Shown here piece by piece: positions 7,171-15,068 of a DNA stretch of 47,825 nt; positions within the stretch are counted from its first letter, which is position 1; each line of letters starts with the position of its first letter. Made by a program: the position numbers and the translations under genes. Origin of the DNA: Collinsella sp. (GTDB taxonomy: Bacteria; Actinomycetota; Coriobacteriia; Coriobacteriales; Coriobacteriaceae); contig JAHYYL010000015.1 in the NCBI GenBank assembly GCA_019424965.1, forward strand, positions 1-47,825, in the 5' to 3' direction. The notes under the pieces were generated by a model. The model saw only the letters and a program-made list of their open reading frames with translations. It did no database searches and was not told where the DNA came from.

Positions 7171-9183
7171 TTATGCGAACTGGCTCAGATAGAGGTCGGC
7201 GTAGGCGCCCTCGACTGCCAGCAGCTCCTTATGCGTGCCTTGCTCGATAATGTTGCCGTGGTCCATGACCAAGATCAGGTCGGCGTCCACGATCGTCGAC
7301 AGGCGATGCGCGATCACAAAGCTCGTGCGCCCGCGCATGAGCGCGTCCATGGCGCGGCCGATGGCAAGCTCGGTGCGCGTATCCACGCTCGACGTCGCCT
7401 CGTCCAGGATGAGAATCGCCGGGTTGTTGAGCAGCACGCGTGCGATGGTTAGCAGCTGACGCTGGCCCTGGCTGATGCTTTCGGCATCGTTGGCTACACG
7501 CGTGTCGTAGCCCTGAGGCATGGTGCGCACAAAGAAGTCGACCTGGGCGGCGCGAGCGGCCGCAACAATCTCCTCGCGCGTTGCCTCGGGGCAGCCGTAG
7601 GCGATGTTCTCGGCAATCGTGCCGTCGAACAGCCAGGCGTCCTGTAGCACCATGCCAAACTGCTGCCGTAGCTCGCCGCGATCCATGAGGCGCGTATCCA
7701 CACCGTCAAGCGTAATGCGGCCGCCGTCGATCTCGTAAAAGCGCATGAGCAGGTTGATGAGCGTCGTCTTGCCTGCGCCCGTGGTTCCCACCACGGCAAT
7801 CTTCTGGCCCGGCTCGGCGGTAAACGACACGTCGCGCATGAGCGGCTTGTCGGGCGAATAACCAAAGCGCACGTGCTCAAAGGAGACGCGGCCCTCCACG
7901 CGACCCGGCAGCTTGGCGGCCTCGCCCGGCTGCGGATCGGCCTCCATCTCGGGCTCATCGAGCAGGTCGAACACGCGCTCCGCACTCGCCAGCGCGCTCT
8001 GCAGCGAGTTGAAGGTAAACGAGAGCTGCGTCATGGGCTCGGACGCCTCGTAGATAAACTGGAAGAACGCCTGGAACACGCCGACAGTCATCTGACCGGC
8101 CACCAGCATGTTGCAGCCCACGAGCGCGATCACGATCTGCGCCAGACGACCGATAAAGCGAACCGCGGGGCCCACAGCGTTAATCATAAAGTCGGCCTTG
8201 ACGCTCACACGCGCCAGCTCGCCCGAGGCCTCGTGTACCTCGGCAGAACTCTGGCGCTCGCGGTTGAACGCGCGAATCACCAGACGGCCCGAGTAGCCCT
8301 CCTCGACCGCGCTCGTAATCTTGGACACCCACTCCTGGCGTTCGCCCGTTACATCATGCGTGCGGCGCGAAACCACTTTGGTCACCAGCAGCGACAGGGC
8401 CGTGAAGCCCAAAAAGACGAGCGTGAGCTTAACGCTATAGACGAACATCATGATGATGGCACCCGTCACGGTGCCGATCGACACAAGCAGCTGCAGCAAT
8501 CCGCGCTGCATGCTCTCGGACATCTTGTCCAAGTCGTTGGTCGCACGGCTGACGACCTCACCGGGACGATGCGCGTCAAAGAAGGCAAGCGGCAGAAGAT
8601 TGAGCTTTTGTGCGATGCGGTTGCGTAGACGCAGGTTGAGGCGTTCGGCCACGCTCGACATCAAAAAGCTCTGGAGCGCATAGAACGAGGCAGCGGCAGT
8701 CCAGATCATAAAGTAGACGAAGATGGTCTTGCCGCAGTTCTCCCAGGTGATGTTGAAGGTGGTTCCGCTGGCAAACGCCACCTGTATATGGCCCCACAGC
8801 TCGTCGATAACATGGGCGCTATATGCCGGCGCGGCGGTGTTAAAGATGACGTAGAACACGATGCTCGCAAACACGATGTAGAAGCGCCAATGGTCGCCGG
8901 CGGCCTCGCCCCACAAGCGGCGTACCGTCGCCCAGGTATCGCGGGGTTTCTCGTCCTCATCCTCGTCGTCCACATCGCGCATGCGCTCTGCTTCCGCGCG
9001 GGCACGCTCGTCCTCGGCACGCTCGTTTTCCTCGTACAGCGCTTGGCGGCGAGCCTCACGCTCGGCCGCGGCCTTGGCAACGTCATCCAGCTCGGTCGAC
9101 GCGGCAGCCTGCTCGACCGCTTCGACCGCGTCCACAACGACGGCATCGATAGCGTCGCTGCGCTTCTTGAGCTCTCCGGTCAT
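7171..9183 (-). CDS. ABC exporter half-transporter, canonical-ATPase subunit
   Basis: A 670-residue type IV (ABCB-like) half-exporter. Residues 1-95 are an unusual hydrophilic, strongly acidic extension (AEREARRQALYEENERAEDE, then DVDDEDEDEKPRD), predicted coiled coil. Six membrane helices follow, then the nucleotide-binding domain with Walker A GTTGAGKTT, Walker B ILILDEATSSVD with the catalytic Glu, and H-loop IAHRLST. The signature is ISQGQRQ rather than LSGGQ. These features match the partner subunit: this one supplies the catalytic Glu and His, the other the good signature. The ATG at 9183 sits behind AAGGGAGGT and one base after the upstream gene's TAG, so the genes are translationally coupled. 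The substrate is unknown, likely a drug or peptide. Confidence 0.93.
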   Translation of the reverse strand: MTGELKKRSDAIDAVVVDAVEAVEQAAASTELDDVAKAAAEREARRQALYEENERAEDERARAEAERMRDVDDEDEDEKPRDTWATVRRLWGEAAGDHWRFYIVFASIVFYVIFNTAAPAYSAHVIDELWGHIQVAFASGTTFNITWENCGKTIFVYFMIWTAAASFYALQSFLMSSVAERLNLRLRNRIAQKLNLLPLAFFDAHRPGEVVSRATNDLDKMSESMQRGLLQLLVSIGTVTGAIIMMFVYSVKLTLVFLGFTALSLLVTKVVSRRTHDVTGERQEWVSKITSAVEEGYSGRLVIRAFNRERQSSAEVHEASGELARVSVKADFMINAVGPAVRFIGRLAQIVIALVGCNMLVAGQMTVGVFQAFFQFIYEASEPMTQLSFTFNSLQSALASAERVFDLLDEPEMEADPQPGEAAKLPGRVEGRVSFEHVRFGYSPDKPLMRDVSFTAEPGQKIAVVGTTGAGKTTLINLLMRFYEIDGGRITLDGVDTRLMDRGELRQQFGMVLQDAWLFDGTIAENIAYGCPEATREEIVAAARAAQVDFFVRTMPQGYDTRVANDAESISQGQRQLLTIARVLLNNPAILILDEATSSVDTRTELAIGRAMDALMRGRTSFVIAHRLSTIVDADLILVMDHGNIIEQGTHKELLAVEGAYADLYLSQFA

Positions 9184-9184
9184 G

Positions 9185-10921
9185 CTACTCACCTCCCTTC
9201 ATTTGCGATTCCGCGATGGCGCGGTATACCTCACAGGTTTCCATAAGCTCGCCATGCGTGCCCAAGCCCACGACCTCGCCATCCTTGAGCACGACAATCT
9301 GGTCGGCGTGCAGAATCGTCGAGATGCGCTGCGCGATGATGAGCACCGCAGCGTCACGCGTCTCGTCTTGCAACGCATGGCGCAGGGCGGCATCGGTCTT
9401 AAAGTCCAGGGCCGAAAAACTGTCATCGAAGATATATAGATCGGCATGCTTCATGAGCGCACGGGCGATGGCCAGACGCTGGCGCTGGCCGCCCGAAAAG
9501 TTCGTGCCGCCCTGCGCCACCGGGGTATCGAGCCCCTGCGGCTGATCGAGCACAAAGGTGCTCTGGGCAACCTGGAGCGCGTGAAGCATGTCGGCCTCAG
9601 TCGCGTCTTCGTTGCCAAAGCGCAGGTTGCTTGCCACGGTGCCCGAGAACAGCCATGCCTTTTGCGGCACATAGGCAATGCGCCCGCGAATCTCGCCTTG
9701 CGAAAGCTCGCGCAGGTCGACGCCGTCCAGGCGAATGGCGCCCTTGGTGGCATCGTGGAAACGCAGCAGGAGCTTGGCCACCGTCGACTTGCCCGAGCCC
9801 GTCGAGCCGACGATCGCGGTCGTCTGACCGCGGCGACAGGTAAAGTTCAGATCGCACAGCGTGTCCTCGTCGGCGTCGTCAAAACGAAACGACATATGGT
9901 CGAACACGGCGACCGCGTCGGCACTGTCAACAGGCTCCGCCGCGCACGTATCCAGCGTGCGCTTGCCGTCCACAATGCTCGGCTCAATCTCCAACACCTG
10001 TTGCGCGCGGTTGAGGCACGCCGCAGCGCGCGGAAGCGTCAGAATCACCATCTGCGCCATCATCACAAAGAACAGGATCAGGATCGCGTATTCCAGTACG
10101 GCCGAGATGCTACCGATTTGCATGGCATGGGCGCCCACGCGGTTGCCGCCCACCCACAGCACCGCCACCTCGGCGATGTTCATCAAAAAGAAGCTTGAGC
10201 TGTCGAGGCCCACAAACAGGTGGTTGACTTTGATGGCGTTGGCGGCGTAGTCGCTGAACACCTCGTCCAGGCGCCGCTCCTCGTGACGCTCCTTGTTAAA
10301 CGCACGGATGACGCGCACGCCCACGATGTTTTCGCGCAGCACCACGTTCATGCGGTCGATAAAGCTCTGCAAGCGCATAAAGATCGGAGCCGCGTTGGCA
10401 ACCGTAAAGACCGCCGCCACCAGCACAATCGCAACCACGACGCCCAGAAGCGTGCCCATGGCAGGATCGATAAACCAGGCGAAGATGATGCCCGCGACGG
10501 CCAAGAACGGCACCGGCAGCACCAACTGAATCGTCTGCAGAATGGCCTGCTGGATCACGTTGATGTCGTTGAGCGAGCGCGTGATCATCGAACCCGTGCC
10601 AAAGCGCTCAAAGTCGCTGGCGGACAGCTCGAGCGACTTATCGTAGACGGCGTTGCGGATGTCGCAGGCCACATTGGCCGCCAGACGGGCCGAAAGATAG
10701 CAGCCCAGCACCGCGCCGCCGCTAGCCATGCCGGTCGCGATGAGCATGTACAGACCGTTGCGCAAGATGTAATCGACGTCGCCCGTCGTGATGCCCGTGT
10801 TGACCATGTTCGCCAACATCGTGGGCACGAGCAGCGTACCGACGTTGTCGATTAGCAGCACCAGCAGCGTCACCGCGATCAGACCGCGGTACGGCCTCAT
10901 AAACCTCATTAAGAGTCGCAT
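9185..10921 (-). CDS. ABC exporter half-transporter, degenerate-ATPase subunit
   Basis: A 578-residue half-exporter with six membrane helices (about residues 1-310) and a C-terminal ATPase domain. Walker A GSTGSGKST and signature FSGGQRQR are good. The residue after Walker B is Asp instead of Glu (LYIFDDSFSALD), and the switch histidine is Gln (IIAQRIST). This pair of changes is the known hallmark of the non-catalytic site in heterodimeric exporters such as TM287/288 and LmrCD. It overlaps the marR gene by 13 bases and is followed after one base by its partner, so the three genes form one operon. Confidence 0.94.
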   Translation of the reverse strand: MRLLMRFMRPYRGLIAVTLLVLLIDNVGTLLVPTMLANMVNTGITTGDVDYILRNGLYMLIATGMASGGAVLGCYLSARLAANVACDIRNAVYDKSLELSASDFERFGTGSMITRSLNDINVIQQAILQTIQLVLPVPFLAVAGIIFAWFIDPAMGTLLGVVVAIVLVAAVFTVANAAPIFMRLQSFIDRMNVVLRENIVGVRVIRAFNKERHEERRLDEVFSDYAANAIKVNHLFVGLDSSSFFLMNIAEVAVLWVGGNRVGAHAMQIGSISAVLEYAILILFFVMMAQMVILTLPRAAACLNRAQQVLEIEPSIVDGKRTLDTCAAEPVDSADAVAVFDHMSFRFDDADEDTLCDLNFTCRRGQTTAIVGSTGSGKSTVAKLLLRFHDATKGAIRLDGVDLRELSQGEIRGRIAYVPQKAWLFSGTVASNLRFGNEDATEADMLHALQVAQSTFVLDQPQGLDTPVAQGGTNFSGGQRQRLAIARALMKHADLYIFDDSFSALDFKTDAALRHALQDETRDAAVLIIAQRISTILHADQIVVLKDGEVVGLGTHGELMETCEVYRAIAESQMKGGE

Positions 10922-11409
10922 GTCTCCCCCTCGCCCTTATCGTCAGCCTCGTTCTCGGCGGCAACTTGCCGTTTAAATGCCTCGCACTCTTCGTTAAGAA
11001 CATGGGAGAACTTACCGACCAAGCGCATGATCTCGCGCTGTTCCCACGGCTCGAGCGCCTCGAATGCCTGTTGCTCGGCTTTTTGCGCCGGCAACGCGTA
11101 GCGCTTGGCAAACTGCATACCTTCTGCGGTCAGTCGCACAACCTTGTTCTTACGACTGCCCTCGGCAAACTCCAACGTCGCAAGCCCTCGCGCCCTAAGC
11201 GTCTTGATTGCCGAATTGATGGTCTGCTTGCTATAGAACCATTCGCTTGTCAGACGACTCACGGCGATGCTGCCGTCCGCCGTGCTGGTGTCGACGAGCA
11301 TCCAATAGGCGCAATCCGAAAGACCGCAGGCGCGCGAGAACTCCGAATAGATATGGTCGAGTCCATTGAGCATCCGGTCGAAATCGACCAGCGTAACCGC
11401 ACTATTCAT
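10909..11409 (-). CDS. MarR-family regulator of the ABC exporter operon
   Basis: A 166-residue winged-helix regulator. The HTH spans about residues 45-75 (SIAVSRLTSEWFYSKQTINSAIKTL) followed by the wing (EFAEGSRKNKVVRLTAEG). The C-terminal helices form the dimer interface, and the last 20 residues are acidic. As first gene of a MarR-ABC-ABC operon, it probably represses the exporter and itself until a ligand binds. That fits two identical 14-bp sites in its own promoter. The start ATG is 41 bases downstream of the predicted transcription start. Confidence 0.93.
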   Translation of the reverse strand: MNSAVTLVDFDRMLNGLDHIYSEFSRACGLSDCAYWMLVDTSTADGSIAVSRLTSEWFYSKQTINSAIKTLRARGLATLEFAEGSRKNKVVRLTAEGMQFAKRYALPAQKAEQQAFEALEPWEQREIMRLVGKFSHVLNEECEAFKRQVAAENEADDKGEGETCDS

Positions 11410-11427
11410 CTATCCCACCATTCGATT

Positions 11428-11485
11428 GTCCGAGTTTTGACCAATTTTGTATCTCTACATTAGTCCGAGTTTTGACTATCGTCAA
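11428..11485 (-). promoter_or_regulatory. marR-exporter promoter with two direct-repeat operators
   Basis: Reading leftward, TTGACG (11480-11485) and TAATGT (11457-11462) form a -35/-10 pair with 17-base spacing. The 14-mer GTCCGAGTTTTGAC occurs twice on the plus strand: at 11463-11476, lying wholly in the spacer, and at 11428-11441, just after the predicted start point. The identical copies are 35 bp apart. A regulator bound at both would block polymerase, consistent with autorepression by the adjacent MarR protein. Confidence 0.8.
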
Positions 11486-11527
11486 CAGGCTCTCCGCAAA
11501 CGCGTGCACTTTTATGGCCTATCGGCA

Positions 11528-11564
11528 GAAAAAGACCGCCGGCGCGGGGGCGGCGCCAGCGGTC
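11528..11564 (-). terminator. Terminator of the small gene at 11591
   Basis: Stem GACCGCTGGCGCC / GCGCCGGCGGTC around GCCCC (11534-11564), followed on the minus strand by TTTTTCT. Only one or two mismatches. Confidence 0.85.
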
Positions 11565-11590
11565 ACGTGAAAATCGGGTTTTATTGCCTG

Positions 11591-11881
11591 TTAGGCAGCG
11601 ACGGCCTCGTAGACCGTAGCGCCCGCAAAGCTGTCATGCAGGCTCTTGCCGCAAATCCAAGGCAGCTCAACAACCTCGCAGACCGTGTTGACCAGCTCGG
11701 AGCAGTCAGTAAAGTGGCCCTTATCGTTGAGGGCCTCGCAATCCTGAACACGCCAGTAGCCATCGGTGTGCGTGATGTAGTACTCGTGATCGTTGATCGA
11801 CACGAAAGCGCGCGTCTTGGAACGCAGCAGCTTCAGAAATCCTTCGAAGTCGGTCTCGACGACATCTCCAGCCTGGAACAT
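11591..11881 (-). CDS. Small conserved-looking protein, function unknown
   Basis: A 96-residue soluble protein without signal peptide or membrane segment. It is rich in acidic and aromatic residues (NDHEYYITHTDGYWRVQDCEAL) and contains five cysteines, three of them in DCSELVNTVC...WICGK. I do not recognise a family. A strong ribosome site (AGGAGGT, seven bases before the ATG) and its own terminator show that it is a real gene. A longer start at 11911 would place the SD inside the coding region and is rejected. It is monocistronic, behind the exporter operon. Confidence 0.8.
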   Translation of the reverse strand: MFQAGDVVETDFEGFLKLLRSKTRAFVSINDHEYYITHTDGYWRVQDCEALNDKGHFTDCSELVNTVCEVVELPWICGKSLHDSFAGATVYEAVAA

Positions 11882-12176
11882 GATAGTTACCTCCTGGCCC
11901 GGCGCCACCACGGCGCATTGATAAACGTTGGCACTCCTTTAGTAAAACCTTTATCAGAGGTTATACGTTCGTCATTTAGGCAAGTGGTAAAAAACCGCAG
12001 GGTAGACGGGATAAAACGTTTAACCATCCCATTTGTTTGTCACATTCTGAAGGTACTTTTATGCAAACCTACTTTCCCAATTGGAATCTATCCTTTTGGC
12101 CGGGCAATTGACCGTCTATCGTTTGAGCCCGACGGGTATGAACGGGGCATCTGCAACGCCACTACAAGGAGGCACC

Positions 12177-12704
12177 ATGGAGACTATCGAAGCGCTCATT
12201 CACCGCCGCAGCTGCCGCAAATACAGCGATCGTCCCGTCGAGGCCGAAAAGCTTGCACGTATTATCGAAGCCGGCCAATATGCACCGAGCGGCATGGGCC
12301 GCCAGCCGGTGACGTTTGTCGCCGTCACCGATCCCGCGACCGTCGAGCGTCTCTCGCAGCTTAACGCCCAAGTCATGGGTAGCAACGGCGACCCCTTCTA
12401 CGGAGCCAAAACGGTTGTGGTGGTACTGGTCGACCGCAACGTGCCCACGCATCTGGAAGACGGCTCGCTCGCCATGGGCAACTTGCTCAACGCCGCCTAT
12501 GCACTGGGTGTCGATTCGTGTTGGATCCACCGCGCGCACGAGGTCTTTGACTCACCCGAGGGACTGGAACTGCTGGCCAAGTGGGGTCTACCCACCGACG
12601 GAAGTCTGCGCGGTGTGGGCAACTGCATTCTGGGCTACGCCGAGAGCACGCTTCCCGAGGCAAAGCCGCGCCGCGACAACGTGGTGTATGTTCCGCCGTT
12701 CTAA
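12177..12704 (+). CDS. Nitroreductase family FMN-dependent oxidoreductase
   Basis: A 175-residue protein of the nitroreductase fold, an FMN-binding dimer that reduces nitro compounds, quinones or flavins with NAD(P)H. The N-terminal RRSCRKYSDRPVE supplies the FMN-phosphate-binding Arg-Arg/Ser pattern. QYAPSGMGRQPVTFVAV is the second FMN motif, and GVDSCWIHRA and GNCILGYAE are typical of short family members. The ATG at 12177 follows AAGGAGG at four bases. The stop codon lies in the loop of a 10-bp hairpin that begins the structured element at 12690. The physiological substrate cannot be told. Confidence 0.93.
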   Translation: METIEALIHRRSCRKYSDRPVEAEKLARIIEAGQYAPSGMGRQPVTFVAVTDPATVERLSQLNAQVMGSNGDPFYGAKTVVVVLVDRNVPTHLEDGSLAMGNLLNAAYALGVDSCWIHRAHEVFDSPEGLELLAKWGLPTDGSLRGVGNCILGYAESTLPEAKPRRDNVVYVPPF

Positions 12705-12835
12705 CGAACGGCGGACCCGTTGACGCTGCGCGGGCCGCATTCACGCCAATCTGACGTTCAATTTCGAGGGCGCGACCAAAAGGTCAGCGCCCTCTCATTT
12801 CACGTCACCTTGGCGCAAATGCGGCTCGCTCGCTG
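12690..12835 (+). repeat. Structured 3' element, copy 1 (after nitroreductase)
   Basis: First a small hairpin (TCCGCCGTTC / GAACGGCGGA at 12692-12715) encloses the stop codon. A long imperfect stem follows, with left arm about 12728-12756 and right arm about 12801-12833. Inside it is an apical hairpin GAGGGCGC-GACCAAAAGGTC-A-GCGCCCTC (12766-12794). The motif TGACGTTCAA flanks the apical stem on the left and TTTCACGTCACCTTG on the right. The arm sequences differ from the other copies, but pairing is retained. The motif orientation matches the upstream gene. Confidence 0.85.
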
Positions 12836-12925
12836 TTGATGACTGACATCGACCGCGTCACTGTTGGCATCTGGCACTTGGGCAGCTAAAAGGCCCCGTC
12901 CCAAATTTGCTGCCCCGCTCGCAAC

Positions 12926-13501
12926 TTATCTTGCCGATGGAGTTGTCGTCGTTTCGTTCGTACGAGTCGTTTCGGCGCCGTCGCCTTGTTCGTCCTCGTT
13001 CTTATGCGCATCGGCGATGGTGGAGGCCGCCGCAACGATACCGCGCTGGGGCGCGACGCCCGTCTGGATCTGAGCACCCTCGACAACTTCTGTGCCTGCA
13101 TGCGCGAGCTCGGGCGATTTGAACATTGCGTCCAAGTTGGCACCGCCGCCAGCATATCCGAGTGCCGCGAGTGCGATGACGATTATCGCGGCAACGACCA
13201 CGATCGGCACATATCGATGCCAGCCAGCAGGATTGAGCCCACTGCGGCGAGCCGCCCCGCGGCTGATGTAGCCGAGCGTTCCGTCGTGCTTGAGCTTAGA
13301 GCCCACCACGCGCTTGCGCCCCCGCAGCGACGACTCGGCCTGCATGGCCAAGCGAGCGCTTGCCGAAGGATAGCCGTATTTGGTGCGCTTGAACGAACCG
13401 TCGAACCCCGACGCGTGCTTGCCCCACGTCCGGGACGTCGTGCGGCGGTTAACTGGAGCCGCGCTCCGTCTATTCCGGTTTGATTTTGAAGTCTCCGCCA
13501 T
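12926..13501 (-). CDS. Single-pass membrane protein, function unknown
   Basis: A protein of about 191 residues. The first 95 residues are basic and rich in Ser/Arg/Lys (SKSNRNRRSAAPVNRRTTSRTW), so cytoplasmic. One hydrophobic helix follows (YVPIVVVAAIIVIALAALGYAGG), then an external tail of about 70 residues ending in Thr-rich low complexity (TTRTNETTTTPSAR). No known domain is recognised. The start at 13501 is chosen for GGGGG just upstream, but 13534 or 13555 are possible. It is 84 bases beyond the stop of the regulator at 13586 and may share its transcript. Confidence 0.6.
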   Translation of the reverse strand: MAETSKSNRNRRSAAPVNRRTTSRTWGKHASGFDGSFKRTKYGYPSASARLAMQAESSLRGRKRVVGSKLKHDGTLGYISRGAARRSGLNPAGWHRYVPIVVVAAIIVIALAALGYAGGGANLDAMFKSPELAHAGTEVVEGAQIQTGVAPQRGIVAAASTIADAHKNEDEQGDGAETTRTNETTTTPSAR

Positions 13502-13585
13502 ACGCCCCCGCACGCCGTAACGCAATCGAAACATTACTGCTTTGGACTGTAGCACACGCGCCGCACGCGGTCACGGGTGCCTCGC

Positions 13586-14803
13586 TCAGCGGTCGTCGTC
13601 CTTCAGCAAGCGCCACAGAGTCGTGCGGCTTATCCCCAGCACCTCGGCTGCGCGGGTCCGGTTGCCCTGGAGGTAGCCTACGACCAGCCGCGCGATGTCG
13701 CGTTCGGTATCGGCCAGTGGACGCAGGATATACAGGTCGCTGTCGAGCGTCGGGGCGCCAAAAGTTGCGGTTTTGATGACATCCTCCTGGGCGAGCACCT
13801 CCTCCGCCACCGCGCGCTCCGCCACACCCGACCCTACTAATATATACAGTCGTTCCGATACCTCGCGAAGCTGCAGATAGTTTCGTGGCCAGCGATAGCC
13901 GTTGAGCGTCGAGGCGGCCTCCTCGGACATACTCGGAGCGGCAGTTCCAAAGACATCTGACAGATACGACAAATACTGCGCAACCTTTTTCGATGCGCCA
14001 CCCTGCTCGGCAATCGCAGGCGCCACACTTACTGCGCACGCCAAGCGCTCGGTTACAAAAGCGGCCTGATCGCTTTCGCCACCGCCCGGCATATCGTTTG
14101 CCGTCAGAACCACATGGCAACGCGTGGCCAGCGCCGTGTCGGTCATCGTAGAGACAAGCTCGCGCAGACGCTGCGGCGAAAGTGCATGCCAGCCGCCAAT
14201 ACAAAGGGTCAGCCTTGCCTGGAACAGCGGCGATTCCGAGCTTTTGAGCAGATGGCGCCAGCCGCGATCCGTGAGCTCGTCAAGTGCCACGGACACAAAG
14301 GGTTCGTCAGCATAAGGCCCATCCAGATAGAGGCGTTTTGCAATCTCTGCCTGGCCAGCACCCAGCTCGCCCTCCAACATGAGGGGCACGCCGCGGGCAT
14401 AGCTTTCGCAGACGGGGCCAGCGACCGCAGCGGCACCCTCGACAATGCCGTACGCGCTTGCCTCGTAGCGCGCCTCGACCTCATCTGCGTTAAGCCACTC
14501 AATACCCGCGTGCGCCGCCACGCCGCGCACCTCGCGGACCACGACCACCCAAAGCGCGCCGTATTCCTTGGCGACCGGACGCACCGTGAGGCTCAAGCGC
14601 CCTCCCGCATGCCCCATCACCAGGCGCGTGCCGTTGCCCACGCGCCCCAGGCGCTCGGCGACAAATGCCGCGACATCTTGCTCGAGCGCGGCATCACCCA
14701 TGGTCGATATCGCCACATGTCCATGCCCATCGATTGCCAACGCCGAGGCCCCGGCAGCAGCCAAGGCCTCGATCAAGATTTGCAGCTTGGCGTCACTGTT
14801 CAT
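13586..14803 (-). CDS. Enhancer-binding-protein-like regulator with Fis-type HTH
   Basis: A 405-residue regulator built like an NtrC-type activator. Residues 1-125 are a sensory domain and 130-330 an AAA+-like domain. A C-terminal Fis helix-turn-helix follows (NRTRAAEVLGISRTTLWRLLK). The AAA+ domain looks inactive: the P-loop reads GELGAGQAE, with Gln151 where the ATP-binding Lys belongs, and no GAFTGA sigma-54 contact loop is seen. It is therefore more likely a sigma-70 regulator that has kept the architecture. The start ATG has only a weak GGGGCG upstream. It follows the YeiH-type exporter gene on the same strand and may control it. The ligand is unknown. Confidence 0.75.
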   Translation of the reverse strand: MNSDAKLQILIEALAAAGASALAIDGHGHVAISTMGDAALEQDVAAFVAERLGRVGNGTRLVMGHAGGRLSLTVRPVAKEYGALWVVVVREVRGVAAHAGIEWLNADEVEARYEASAYGIVEGAAAVAGPVCESYARGVPLMLEGELGAGQAEIAKRLYLDGPYADEPFVSVALDELTDRGWRHLLKSSESPLFQARLTLCIGGWHALSPQRLRELVSTMTDTALATRCHVVLTANDMPGGGESDQAAFVTERLACAVSVAPAIAEQGGASKKVAQYLSYLSDVFGTAAPSMSEEAASTLNGYRWPRNYLQLREVSERLYILVGSGVAERAVAEEVLAQEDVIKTATFGAPTLDSDLYILRPLADTERDIARLVVGYLQGNRTRAAEVLGISRTTLWRLLKDDDR

Positions 14804-14952
14804 ATTGCGCCCCGTCCTCGGCGCCACGCCGCCACCGACGGCCGCGCGGGCGAGTGTTTCAAAATTGAACGATATTGCTCACCAAACACTATAGGGCAGA
14901 AGCCGCCGTCCTGCGAGTATATGAGTTGCCCCGCATCGCCATCCTGGCGGGG

Positions 14953-15015
14953 CGATAAGAGCTCTTCGGGACCTATAAACCTGCGGACAAGCCATACCCG
15001 CAAGAGCTCCTATCG
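14953..15015. repeat. Imperfect inverted repeat downstream of yeiH
   Basis: CGATAAGAGCTC (14953-14964) and GAGCTCCTATCG (15004-15015) pair with one mismatch, and the stem extends inward through TTCGGG / CCCGCAA with a bulge, giving about 18 bp with a 26-base loop. It lies in the 265-base gap between yeiH and the regulator. It has no T-tail, so a role as operator or mRNA structure is possible. Confidence 0.5.
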
Positions 15016-15068
15016 CTCCACCGCGAGGATGCGCTCGCCAGCACGCAGCACGCAAATAAGCTGCTTCT

